Of a DNA stretch of 6,569 bases, positions 1 through 6,265 are shown piece by piece (the first letter of the stretch is position 1; each line of letters opens with the position of its first letter). Source of the DNA: Candidatus Bathyarchaeota archaeon (GTDB lineage Archaea > Thermoproteota > Bathyarchaeia > TCS64). The stretch spans positions 1 to 6,569 of the forward strand of contig CALGBN010000408.1 of assembly GCA_937877765.1 (NCBI GenBank), written 5' to 3'. The notes below the pieces were generated by a model. It was not told the DNA's origin. It was given only the letters and a program-made list of their open reading frames with translations, and ran no database searches. The translations under genes and the position numbers were made by a program.

Positions 1-75
1 ATCGAGCCTTGATTAACGTAAAAAAGTGTATGAGTAACGGAGTTTAAACGACAAAAAGTGTGTCAATAAATAGGA
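1..75 (-). terminator. Oligo-T termination region after the AOR operon
   Basis: This gene-free stretch follows the AOR stop codon. Read on the minus strand it carries a run of five T (53-57) and then a run of six T (20-25), each preceded by a similar ACACT or ACACTT context, so they look like a small direct repeat. Archaeal RNA polymerase commonly stops at such T-runs without a stable hairpin, and I see no convincing hairpin here. An 8-base palindrome GTTTAAAC at 42-49 lies between them. AT-rich TATTTATT near 63-70 could also be a box A for a minus-strand gene beyond the left edge, but no start codon within the window supports that. Confidence 0.5.
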
Positions 76-1824
76 TTAGAGGGCTAGTTTCTCGAAATAG
101 CCCCGGATAGCGTCACGAATAGTCTCCTCCTTGATAACACCCCTTGAACTCTTGGTCTCAAAGACCCGCTTCGGAATCCTGATATTAAGAGGATCAAAAC
201 CTTCACGCATCTTAAACCGGTTCTTCTCCCTGAGAATCTCCAAGCCAAGACGATTAAGCCCAGTCTCATCAACCTTATGACCTGCGGTCTCAAGCGCCCT
301 GACTACAAGCTCAGGAGAGTACAATCCACGAGCAAAGAAACATATAACAAGACTACTGAGCACCTGTCTCCAAGCCTCCTCAGCGAGCAGAGCCTCCACG
401 ATTTCCTCATCAGTCATCTCCTGACCCTTGAGAATCTTCTGATCAAGACTATAACCAGCAGTATCAAGATGGCTGTGCCTACTACCAACTAAGTGTCCAA
501 TATGAGCCGCTGCACCCGTATGATATCCGGGCATCTCGTTCTTACCAAAAGCCATAGCATACTCAGCCCCTCCATAACGCATAGACGCAGCCTCCACACC
601 AGAAGCCAATGCCGTATAGAACTCGTTAGGCTGCTTCACGATGTGCTCAATCGCCTGCAAATAAGCCTCCGTGTTACCCCACTTGAAATCAAGCCCCAAT
701 GTATCCTCGGAGGAAACCAGACCATTCATGTAGGCTTCAGTCGCCCATGCTAGGACTACACCTGAACTCATGGCGTCCATACCGTATATCTCAACCTCTT
801 CAATGAGCTCAAGCATACCATCTGGGTCAAATACACCCAGCATAGAACCAAGACTATAGATTAACTCATAATCGTAGGGAATCATTTTTGTCTTGTAGAA
901 GAAAAGCTCCTTCTCATAGGGCTCACGTAACGCTGCGATGTGAATACACGCTACAGGGCAATGAGCACAAGCTATTCTACGCCCTAGATAAGCCTCTGCC
1001 AGATGCTCTCCCGATATACTCTCCGCCTCTGGATCAGATGCCGATGTCAGGTTCTTTGCGGGTAAGCCTTTCAAAAGGTTCAAGGGAACAATGTTCGCAG
1101 CAGTACCATAATCATGATACTTCTTCATCAAAGGCGAGTCTACGGCTTTTTTGTAAATTTCATCATAGGTCTTTCTATAGATGCTTGGATCGCTGACATC
1201 AACGCTATGATTTCCTGATATACAAATCGCCTTCAAGAGCTTACTACCAAAAACAGCCCCCAAACCAAGCCTCCCAAAGTGACGATAAGTCTCAGTGGTA
1301 ACACAAGCGTACTTAACCATGCGTTCACCGGCTCCACCGATCCTCATGATGGTCCTCATTCCTGACCCAGTCTCAAGCTCCCTCACAATACGACCAACAG
1401 TAACACTGTTGACTACCCCCCAGAAGCCGGAAGCATCCCTAAATCGAGCCCCCTCATCAGTAATACTGAGATAGACCGGGGTGCTGCTCTTTCCCTTGAT
1501 CACGATAGCCCCGTAACCGGCTGACCTAATACTGACAGAACTTCTCCCCCCTGCGTGACTCTCACCGAGATTCCCAGTGAGGGGGCTCTTGAACATAGCC
1601 ACGGTCTTTGATGCAAGCGGATAAAGCCCCACAAGGGGACCCACGGCGAATATTATCGGGTTATCCAGCCCAAGAGGATCAGCACCTTCTGGACAGTTCT
1701 CATTAAGTAAATTAATCCCTACCCCAGCGCCACCCAGATAATACTGGAAAAGGTCTCCACGGTCTTCAACGTGAAAGCTCCGCTTGGATAAGTCGATGTG
1801 AAGCACCTTTGTTAACTGATTCAT
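76..1824 (-). CDS. Aldehyde:ferredoxin oxidoreductase family protein, WOR5/YdhV-like large subunit
   Basis: Probable tungsten- (or molybdenum-) bis-pterin enzyme that oxidises aldehydes to carboxylic acids and hands two electrons to an iron-sulfur partner in the cytoplasm. The 582 residues run through the AOR N-terminal domain (about 1-205, with the GPLVG, KSPLTGN and SAGYGAIVIKG signatures) and then the two C-terminal AOR domains. The cubane-binding motif is C286-x2-C289-x3-C293, and the fourth cysteine is C495. By alignment from memory with Pyrococcus furiosus AOR, E320 and H452 match the catalytic Glu313 and His448, and D350 matches the pterin ligand Asp338. The second pterin motif, DxxGxC in classical AOR, is SSLVIC (490-495), so the Asp is a Ser and the Gly a Val. 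The length is slightly below the roughly 605 residues of AOR and similar to WOR5-type large subunits. The start is fixed by a GGAGGT ribosome site six bases upstream and a four-base overlap with the ferredoxin gene. The family is secure; the substrate and metal are not readable from the sequence. Confidence 0.93.
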   Translation of the reverse strand: MNQLTKVLHIDLSKRSFHVEDRGDLFQYYLGGAGVGINLLNENCPEGADPLGLDNPIIFAVGPLVGLYPLASKTVAMFKSPLTGNLGESHAGGRSSVSIRSAGYGAIVIKGKSSTPVYLSITDEGARFRDASGFWGVVNSVTVGRIVRELETGSGMRTIMRIGGAGERMVKYACVTTETYRHFGRLGLGAVFGSKLLKAICISGNHSVDVSDPSIYRKTYDEIYKKAVDSPLMKKYHDYGTAANIVPLNLLKGLPAKNLTSASDPEAESISGEHLAEAYLGRRIACAHCPVACIHIAALREPYEKELFFYKTKMIPYDYELIYSLGSMLGVFDPDGMLELIEEVEIYGMDAMSSGVVLAWATEAYMNGLVSSEDTLGLDFKWGNTEAYLQAIEHIVKQPNEFYTALASGVEAASMRYGGAEYAMAFGKNEMPGYHTGAAAHIGHLVGSRHSHLDTAGYSLDQKILKGQEMTDEEIVEALLAEEAWRQVLSSLVICFFARGLYSPELVVRALETAGHKVDETGLNRLGLEILREKNRFKMREGFDPLNIRIPKRVFETKSSRGVIKEETIRDAIRGYFEKLAL

Positions 1825-2225
1825 TCCTGAACCTCCCGTAACTCCAAAACCTCATGTGGACAATAATCGACACAATAACCACAATGGACACAAATATCCG
1901 GCTTATTACGCTCACTATCCCAGAAAACCGCCCCCATGGGACAAGCATCCACACAGTTGCCACACCCAATACACTTGGAGGCATCAAGCAAAACACCGCC
2001 ACCTTCTCTGTAACTCAAAGCATCTACTGGGCACACCTTCAGGCATGGCGGGTCCTGACAGGCCCTACAAACAATAACTACAAATCCTCTTTCAACGCCG
2101 CCTGTTGAACGCACTCTGATAGCGGACTTGGCTAATCCACCTCCGCCGAAACGCCTGTTACACGCGAACATGCATAATTGACAGCCCACGCAGCGCTCAG
2201 AGTCGACGACTTCTAACTTTTTCAT
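1821..2225 (-). CDS. Four-cluster [4Fe-4S] ferredoxin, small electron-transfer subunit of the AOR
   Basis: This 134-residue protein has sixteen cysteines in four groups: C12/15/18/22, C53/56/61/65, C85/88/91/95 and C112/115/118/122. The first, third and fourth are CxxCxxCxxxC; the second is CxxCxxxxCxxxC, as in DmsB/HycB-type subunits. The likely pairing is group 1 with 4 and 2 with 3, giving four cubanes in a chain. There is no signal peptide or membrane segment, so it should be cytoplasmic. It is the first gene of the operon and ends in ATGA shared with the start of the AOR gene, which implies coupled synthesis and a fixed complex. Comparable pairs are WOR5-S/WOR5-L of P. furiosus, YdhY/YdhV of E. 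coli and AorA/AorB of Aromatoleum. A box A about 28 bases before the ATG suggests a leaderless or nearly leaderless message. It could serve other oxidoreductases too, but the overlap makes the AOR the clear partner. Confidence 0.93.
   Translation of the reverse strand: MKKLEVVDSERCVGCQLCMFACNRRFGGGGLAKSAIRVRSTGGVERGFVVIVCRACQDPPCLKVCPVDALSYREGGGVLLDASKCIGCGNCVDACPMGAVFWDSERNKPDICVHCGYCVDYCPHEVLELREVQE
1831..1836 (-). promoter_or_regulatory. Shine-Dalgarno site of the AOR gene
   Basis: On the minus strand GGAGGT lies six bases before the AOR ATG, inside the last codons of the ferredoxin gene. It is a full match to the archaeal anti-Shine-Dalgarno core and settles the AOR start. None of the promoter-proximal genes in this window has such a site. 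Confidence 0.85.
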
Positions 2226-2248
2226 GAATCAAGAAAACGGTGCTTGTA

Positions 2249-2260
2249 AGATAAATGAAT
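2249..2260 (-). promoter_or_regulatory. Box A (TATA) promoter of the ferredoxin-AOR operon
   Basis: Minus-strand TTCATTTATCT places its TTTAT core (centre about 2253) roughly 28 bases before the ferredoxin ATG at 2225. Archaeal transcription starts about 25 bases after the box A centre, so the mRNA would begin within a few bases of the start codon. No Shine-Dalgarno sequence is seen in the short upstream stretch. Confidence 0.5.
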
Positions 2261-2261
2261 C

Positions 2262-2280
2262 GAAAAAACAGAGAAAAAGA
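2262..2280 (-). terminator. Oligo-T terminator after the aminotransferase gene
   Basis: Minus-strand runs of five T (2274-2278) and six T (2263-2268), embedded in a pyrimidine-rich stretch, begin eleven bases past the aminotransferase stop. There is no hairpin. The arrangement is typical of archaeal U-tract termination and lies immediately before the ferredoxin box A, so the 63-base gap ends one unit and starts the next. Confidence 0.5.
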
Positions 2281-2288
2281 AGAGAAAT

Positions 2289-3482
2289 TTAAGGAACTGC
2301 CGGTGGAGCCTGTGGGGGCAGGTTCTTGACGAACCGTTCTAGCCGTTTACAGACTTCCTCTAAGTCCTCGACTGGACGTACCAACGCGAACCTGATGTGT
2401 CCTTCACCCATCTCGCCATAGGCTGAGCCTGGAGCCACGCGGACTTTTTCCTTCTGGAAGAACTCCATAGCGAATTTCATGCTTGGCATTCCAAAGCTGC
2501 TGATGTCTGGGAACAGGTAGAATGCGCCTTCTGGTTTCGCATATTTTACTCCCTCGATCTCGTTGAGCCTCTTGGTCATATAGTCGATGCGCTTCTTGTA
2601 CTCTGCCTTCATCTCGGCTACAAAGTCCCATCCGTCCGCTAGTGCCTTGATGGCTGCTTTCTGGAATGGAACAGGAACGCTACAGATACCGACTGGTACA
2701 GCTGCTAATACCTTCATTAGCTCTGGTCCAGCGATAATGTATCCTGCACGACAACCAGTCCAAGCAAAGGTCTTACTGAAGCTCATTAGAACCATGGTCC
2801 TCTCCCACATGCCGGGTAGGTCAATGATTGTATTGTGCTTCTTTCCGCCCCAGATGAACTCTGTATAGATCTCGTCGCTAATAGCGATGACATCATGCTT
2901 TACACAGATCTCGGCTAACTTCTTCAGCTCATCCTTGGTCCAGACAGTGCCCGTTGGGTTGTCAGGTGTACAGAATAGAATTGCCTTGGTCTTGGGTGTG
3001 ATGACTGCCTCAAGATTAGCAAAGTCTGGTCTGAAGATACCGTCCTTGTTCTTGACCTGTTTAGCTCTCACCATTTTTGCGCCAAAGTAGGCGATAGGTG
3101 TATTGTAGCCTGTGTAGGCGGGGTCAAAGACGACGATCTCGTCACCAGGGTCCAGTATAGCTGCGAAAGCCTGGAAGATAGCCTGGCTTCCACCGCTGGT
3201 GATAAGTACCTGAGTCTTTGGATCGATATCGACTCCGTACTTTTTGTAGTACTTTGCGATGGCTTCCTTAAAGTCAGGCTCGCCTGTGAAGCTATAGTGG
3301 GTGTGACCTGCCACCATGGCGTCATAGACTGCCTTGTTTATGAACTCAGGTTGATTGAAGTCGGGGTCGCCTGCTCCTAGGTTGATCATTCCCTCGATGG
3401 GGCCAACTGATGCCCTGGTGCTGCTGCCTGCTCTACTCATGAGCGCGGCGACTTCCTTCTTCGCGAACTTTTCAACTCCCAT
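2289..3482 (-). CDS. Class I PLP-dependent aminotransferase (aspartate/aromatic/alanine aminotransferase-like)
   Basis: Cytoplasmic fold-type I transaminase that should move an amino group from an amino acid to a 2-oxoacid such as 2-oxoglutarate. Counting from this ATG (397 residues), the usual motifs appear in order: GDPDF near 38-42 at the substrate entrance, SGGSQ (96-100) for the PLP phosphate, PDNPTG (173-178, N175), SDEIY with D203 pairing with the pyridine nitrogen and Y206, SFSK with the Schiff-base lysine K237, R245 for the phosphate, and R364 in HIRFAL for the substrate carboxylate. The C-terminal tail is proline-rich (LPPQAPPAVP). A GTG in frame at 3489-3491 would add three residues and is closer to the box A; I prefer the ATG, but the sequence does not decide. 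The gene has its own promoter and T-run terminator. Motifs define the subgroup, not the amino acid used; aspartate, alanine or aromatic substrates are all possible. Confidence 0.92.
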   Translation of the reverse strand: MGVEKFAKKEVAALMSRAGSSTRASVGPIEGMINLGAGDPDFNQPEFINKAVYDAMVAGHTHYSFTGEPDFKEAIAKYYKKYGVDIDPKTQVLITSGGSQAIFQAFAAILDPGDEIVVFDPAYTGYNTPIAYFGAKMVRAKQVKNKDGIFRPDFANLEAVITPKTKAILFCTPDNPTGTVWTKDELKKLAEICVKHDVIAISDEIYTEFIWGGKKHNTIIDLPGMWERTMVLMSFSKTFAWTGCRAGYIIAGPELMKVLAAVPVGICSVPVPFQKAAIKALADGWDFVAEMKAEYKKRIDYMTKRLNEIEGVKYAKPEGAFYLFPDISSFGMPSMKFAMEFFQKEKVRVAPGSAYGEMGEGHIRFALVRPVEDLEEVCKRLERFVKNLPPQAPPAVP

Positions 3483-3516
3483 TTTAATCACGAATCTCTT
3501 AAGCTACACTAGATGT

Positions 3517-3525
3517 GTATAAAAC
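3517..3525 (-). promoter_or_regulatory. Box A (TATA) promoter of the aminotransferase gene
   Basis: Minus-strand GTTTTATAC is centred about 30 bases before the GTG (3491) and 39 before the ATG (3482). A start of transcription near 3495 would give a leader of about 4 or 13 bases. There is no Shine-Dalgarno sequence between the box and either start codon. The core TTTTATAC is the same as in the promoter of the M14 peptidase gene. Confidence 0.6.
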
Positions 3526-3549
3526 GTCTTCGATCATACGATAATGAGT

Positions 3550-3589
3550 AAAAATATGGGAAAAAAACGCCCAAATGGGTAGAAAAACG
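3550..3589 (-). terminator. Triple oligo-T terminator after the M14 peptidase gene
   Basis: Right after the TAG stop the minus strand reads three T-runs: five T (3583-3587), seven T (3561-3567) and five T (3550-3554). The first two follow the same GCG (GCGTTTTT twice, at 3583-3590 and 3563-3570). Between them CCCATTTGGG (3570-3579) could form only a very short stem, so the T-runs are the more likely signal. The region ends before the aminotransferase promoter. Confidence 0.6.
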
Positions 3590-6121
3590 CTAACTTATCA
3601 GGGCATTAAAGAGCAGCTTGAAAGTAGCCTCAGGCTGAGCCCTCATCTGGGGCTGGAAACCATAGAGCACGACTCTTCCCTTACCCATCTTAGCCTCTAT
3701 CATCGCTGATTTATGGCTCAGATACTTCTCGCCTGTAAGCCAACCACTCTCCATAATATGCTTCTCAGGGTAACTGAGCACTACCTGATAATCTTCGTTG
3801 TTGACCCTTGGCTTCACCGCAAAGGCTGGGTGATGCCTGAAGATTATCATCAGGTCTTCCTGTACACCCCACGCTAGTGGATGAGTCTCGTTGACGTCAA
3901 CGTGAAGTGTGCTACCGGGGCAAACAAAGTTTGTGTTCTTTACGTCCTTTAACACGTTTTTCACAGGTAGCTTTAGTTCCTCGATGGCAAAGTTGCTGCT
4001 TTCTCCGAAGCAGAGGAGGGTTCCTCCGTTTTCAACGAACTCTTTGAGTTTCTCGACACCTTCTTTGCCGAATCCGCTTCTGTATTCCTCTGGGTAGTTG
4101 GGTAGGGTGAAGCCTCCGCCCCAGCGTTTCTCATAGTATTCCTCTATTCCTTCGCCTAGAAGCATCTCCTTGGCGTCACTTGGTAGTATGATTACGTTAT
4201 ATTTCTGGGCTAGTCTTCCACGCTTGATGTCCTTGTCCATGATGGTCCTGTACCTGAACCGGTATTGTTCTAGAAGCCACCTTGTCCAGCCCTCGTCAGC
4301 GTTACCACCATAATAGCGTTGGTAGACACCGATCCGCATCATCTTAACAGGTTTAGACTTTAACGCGGGTGGAGCTGCTTCGAATATAACGTGGCATCGT
4401 TTGCACACCTTCTGGAGTTCACCCTCGATGTCCTCTGCTTTGGGTATATAGAAGCTACCGGGCTGGAATGTCTTCTCCTCAGTAACAACCGGGTCCAATA
4501 TCCTGTGAACAACTATTCCTTTTCGTAGAAGCCTGTTAACTCCGAGGAATGCATCATTCACAGAACCATCTAGTAGCCACCCGTTGGGAGCTTTCTCAGC
4601 GACGTCTCCCCTTGGGAACCTGATGCTGCTTAGCAACTCAAAGGTTCCGTCAAAGGGTTTCTCCACCTCGTGGAGTCTGACGCCCATAAACTCGGCTATA
4701 GTATAGGTTGATAGGTCATAAGGAACCACTGGTGTGCCATCGGGGTACTTGCTGAATGCTCCCAGATGGTAGAAGGTTCGCTTCAAGAGACTGATGATGT
4801 ATGGTCTGCAGTGTTGACTAGCGAATACAACATAGGTTCCACGTGGATACGCTACACCATCAGCGGTAAACTCGCGTTGGCTTCTCTGTATCTCGACACC
4901 CATATTCATGAGAATCTGGAGAAGCTTGTACTGGGATAACTCGTCATGCTGCTCGGGTTTAATGACAAAAGCGTACGGGGGCTCGGTCTCACCCTTCAGT
5001 ATGCCGTTGTGAGCTTTCTGATACATGTTCCCCAGAATCGTCTTCTTGAACTTGGATGCAGCATCAAGCGTTCCGTAGGCGCTGATCTTCTGCTGTTCTA
5101 CGATGTCTCTGAGTCGCCACCAGCCTCCCATCCATGGGTGGGGGAAGCCCATCTGTGTCCTGTACTCTGGACGCCCTCTTCTGCTTCCTCTGAGTTGGTG
5201 GTAATGGATGTAGAGAGGTGTGGCTAGTTTCGCGGATGCTGACTCTGTGAGCATTCCACAGATGTTATGCCAGCATGGCACATAGTTGAATGTGGGCATG
5301 AATTCTCCGGGGTATGTCGCCATAGACTCGATACCATGTTTTCCGTCCTTCTCAAGCAACACATGGGTTAATCCACCATAGAGCTCCTGCTCGGTCCATA
5401 TCAGGGGATCAACCTTGTCATCTATGGGGTTGGCGAATGGCGCGATGTAGAACCGTGCACCATACGATCCCATGTGGTGGAAGTCGATATACGCTTGGGG
5501 ACTCCATTCCAGATACATGGTCTTGCTGACCATCTGGCTCTCCACCATATTATTATGGATAGCATCACGGTTGTTATCGTGCCCAGTGTATTTGTGGTAG
5601 AGCCAAGGTGGGCTACAGCCCTCGTATTCTGTACCTAAGTATTTCTCGTAGAACTCGGTGACCATGATCTGACCATCAGGGTTGAAACAGGGAAACATCA
5701 ATAGCACAGTATTCTCAAGTATCTCACGATTCTCAGGTAAGCTAACGAGTTCCCACGCAAGCTCAGGCGCCATCTGTGTGCCTCCTACCTCAGTAGCGTG
5801 TATACTCATGCTCATGGAGACCACACTGACCCCGTTCTCGATTATCTCTTTGATCTCTTCCTCTGGGACCCCTTTGGGATGAGCTAACTTCCAGCTCATC
5901 TCTCTTATCTCATCCAGCCGCTTCATATTCTCCTCTGATGTAATTATTGCTAGGAGGAATGGGTTGTTTTCTGTGCTTGTTCCGAGTTCTTCGACCTTGA
6001 TCATGGGGGACTTGTCTAGTTCCCAGAAATATTCAACAATCTTGTTCCAGTGAGCCAGTTTTCGGTCAGCCCCTAAACGGTGACCGAAGAAATCCTCTGG
6101 CTTTGGTATAACAATAGACAT
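3590..6121 (-). CDS. M14-family zinc metallopeptidase with C-terminal amidotransferase-like domain
   Basis: Large (843 residues) carboxypeptidase-type metalloprotein, probably cleaving peptides in the cytoplasm. The M14 domain (about 15-330) has the zinc motif H108-x2-E111, the third ligand H215 in DFHHMG, the NPDG turn (147-150), N184-R185 that would hold the substrate carboxylate, and E293 in MLTES as the general base. All catalytic positions are present. A middle region (about 375-590) joins to a C-terminal alpha/beta domain (about 595-843) with NVIILPS, a GGTLL strand (699-703) and GRVVLYGFQPQMRAQ near the end, resembling the class I glutamine amidotransferase-like domain often fused to this peptidase subgroup. 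C704 stands near the place of a nucleophile, but this domain is generally non-catalytic in the family. Related bacterial proteins are often exported; here the N terminus (MSIVIPKPEDFF) shows no signal peptide. An upstream ATG at 6163 is rejected because box A falls between the two starts, 26 bases before 6121. The exact peptide preference is unknown. Confidence 0.92.
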   Translation of the reverse strand: MSIVIPKPEDFFGHRLGADRKLAHWNKIVEYFWELDKSPMIKVEELGTSTENNPFLLAIITSEENMKRLDEIREMSWKLAHPKGVPEEEIKEIIENGVSVVSMSMSIHATEVGGTQMAPELAWELVSLPENREILENTVLLMFPCFNPDGQIMVTEFYEKYLGTEYEGCSPPWLYHKYTGHDNNRDAIHNNMVESQMVSKTMYLEWSPQAYIDFHHMGSYGARFYIAPFANPIDDKVDPLIWTEQELYGGLTHVLLEKDGKHGIESMATYPGEFMPTFNYVPCWHNICGMLTESASAKLATPLYIHYHQLRGSRRGRPEYRTQMGFPHPWMGGWWRLRDIVEQQKISAYGTLDAASKFKKTILGNMYQKAHNGILKGETEPPYAFVIKPEQHDELSQYKLLQILMNMGVEIQRSQREFTADGVAYPRGTYVVFASQHCRPYIISLLKRTFYHLGAFSKYPDGTPVVPYDLSTYTIAEFMGVRLHEVEKPFDGTFELLSSIRFPRGDVAEKAPNGWLLDGSVNDAFLGVNRLLRKGIVVHRILDPVVTEEKTFQPGSFYIPKAEDIEGELQKVCKRCHVIFEAAPPALKSKPVKMMRIGVYQRYYGGNADEGWTRWLLEQYRFRYRTIMDKDIKRGRLAQKYNVIILPSDAKEMLLGEGIEEYYEKRWGGGFTLPNYPEEYRSGFGKEGVEKLKEFVENGGTLLCFGESSNFAIEELKLPVKNVLKDVKNTNFVCPGSTLHVDVNETHPLAWGVQEDLMIIFRHHPAFAVKPRVNNEDYQVVLSYPEKHIMESGWLTGEKYLSHKSAMIEAKMGKGRVVLYGFQPQMRAQPEATFKLLFNALIS

Positions 6122-6142
6122 TGTGTGAAAAACACGGAATAC

Positions 6143-6153
6143 GTATAAAAAAT
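6143..6153 (-). promoter_or_regulatory. Box A (TATA) promoter of the M14 peptidase gene
   Basis: Minus-strand ATTTTTTATAC is centred about 26 bases before the ATG at 6121, which is the standard distance from box A to the transcription start. The mRNA should therefore begin at or next to the A of ATG, with no leader. This placement decides the start codon. Confidence 0.7.
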
Positions 6154-6237
6154 CATGGATCACTTTCGCGATAGCTGAGAAAAAGTGCTCGTTTTCCCAG
6201 AAAAACCATAAAAAGGCTTGTTTCGTCTTCCTGATGG

Positions 6238-6246
6238 TATTATATC
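6238..6246 (+). promoter_or_regulatory. Box A (TATA) promoter of the S9 peptidase gene
   Basis: TATTATATC is centred about 24 bases before the ATG at 6266 and 33 before the in-frame ATG at 6275. The first spacing fits a leaderless transcript; no Shine-Dalgarno sequence lies before either ATG. Confidence 0.6.
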
Positions 6247-6265
6247 TATCTTAATCCTATTCACA

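Larger units (their letters stand above)
6122..6265. promoter_or_regulatory. Divergent promoter region between the two peptidase genes
   Basis: The 144 bases between the M14 and S9 start codons carry one box A for each direction, leaving about 85 bases (6154-6237) between the two boxes. This middle part is purine-rich, with A-runs at 6180-6184, 6201-6205 and 6210-6214. I see no clear operator palindrome. A shared regulator binding there would control both peptidases, but that is inference. Confidence 0.5.

Noticed and set aside
277..1196. Open frames on the plus strand inside the AOR gene (for example 277-492, 493-753 and 888-1196)
   Set aside because: They are opposite a well-supported AOR coding frame, have no recognisable motifs and no promoter or ribosome site.
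1854..2108. Plus-strand open frames opposite the ferredoxin gene
   Set aside because: Their His/Asn/Thr-rich composition is what results from reading cysteine-rich codons on the wrong strand; the ferredoxin motifs are decisive.
3483..3491. GTG start of the aminotransferase three codons upstream
   Set aside because: It is closer to the expected transcription start and remains possible, but GTG is the weaker codon and the added residues carry no family feature. The ATG at 3482 was used.
3568..3582. Hairpin terminator around CCCATTTGGG
   Set aside because: The perfect symmetry leaves only a three- or four-base stem with almost no loop, too weak to be the signal; the T-runs explain termination better.
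4946..5227. Plus-strand 93-residue frame inside the M14 gene
   Set aside because: It lies opposite conserved peptidase sequence and shows no family feature of its own.
6122..6163. A 14-residue N-terminal extension of the M14 peptidase (start at 6163, MIHDFLYVFRVFHT)
   Set aside because: It looks a little like a short hydrophobic leader, but the box A at 6143-6153 lies inside it and points to transcription starting at the ATG at 6121.
6175..6200. Possible inverted repeat (GAGAAAAAG against GTTTTCCC) in the divergent gap
   Set aside because: The arms match imperfectly over only about five bases of A and T, which is expected by chance in an AT-rich gap.
6206..6216. TATA-like CATAAAAAGG in the divergent gap
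   Set aside because: Read in either direction it does not lie 24-30 bases before any start codon, whereas the boxes at 6143-6153 and 6238-6246 do.
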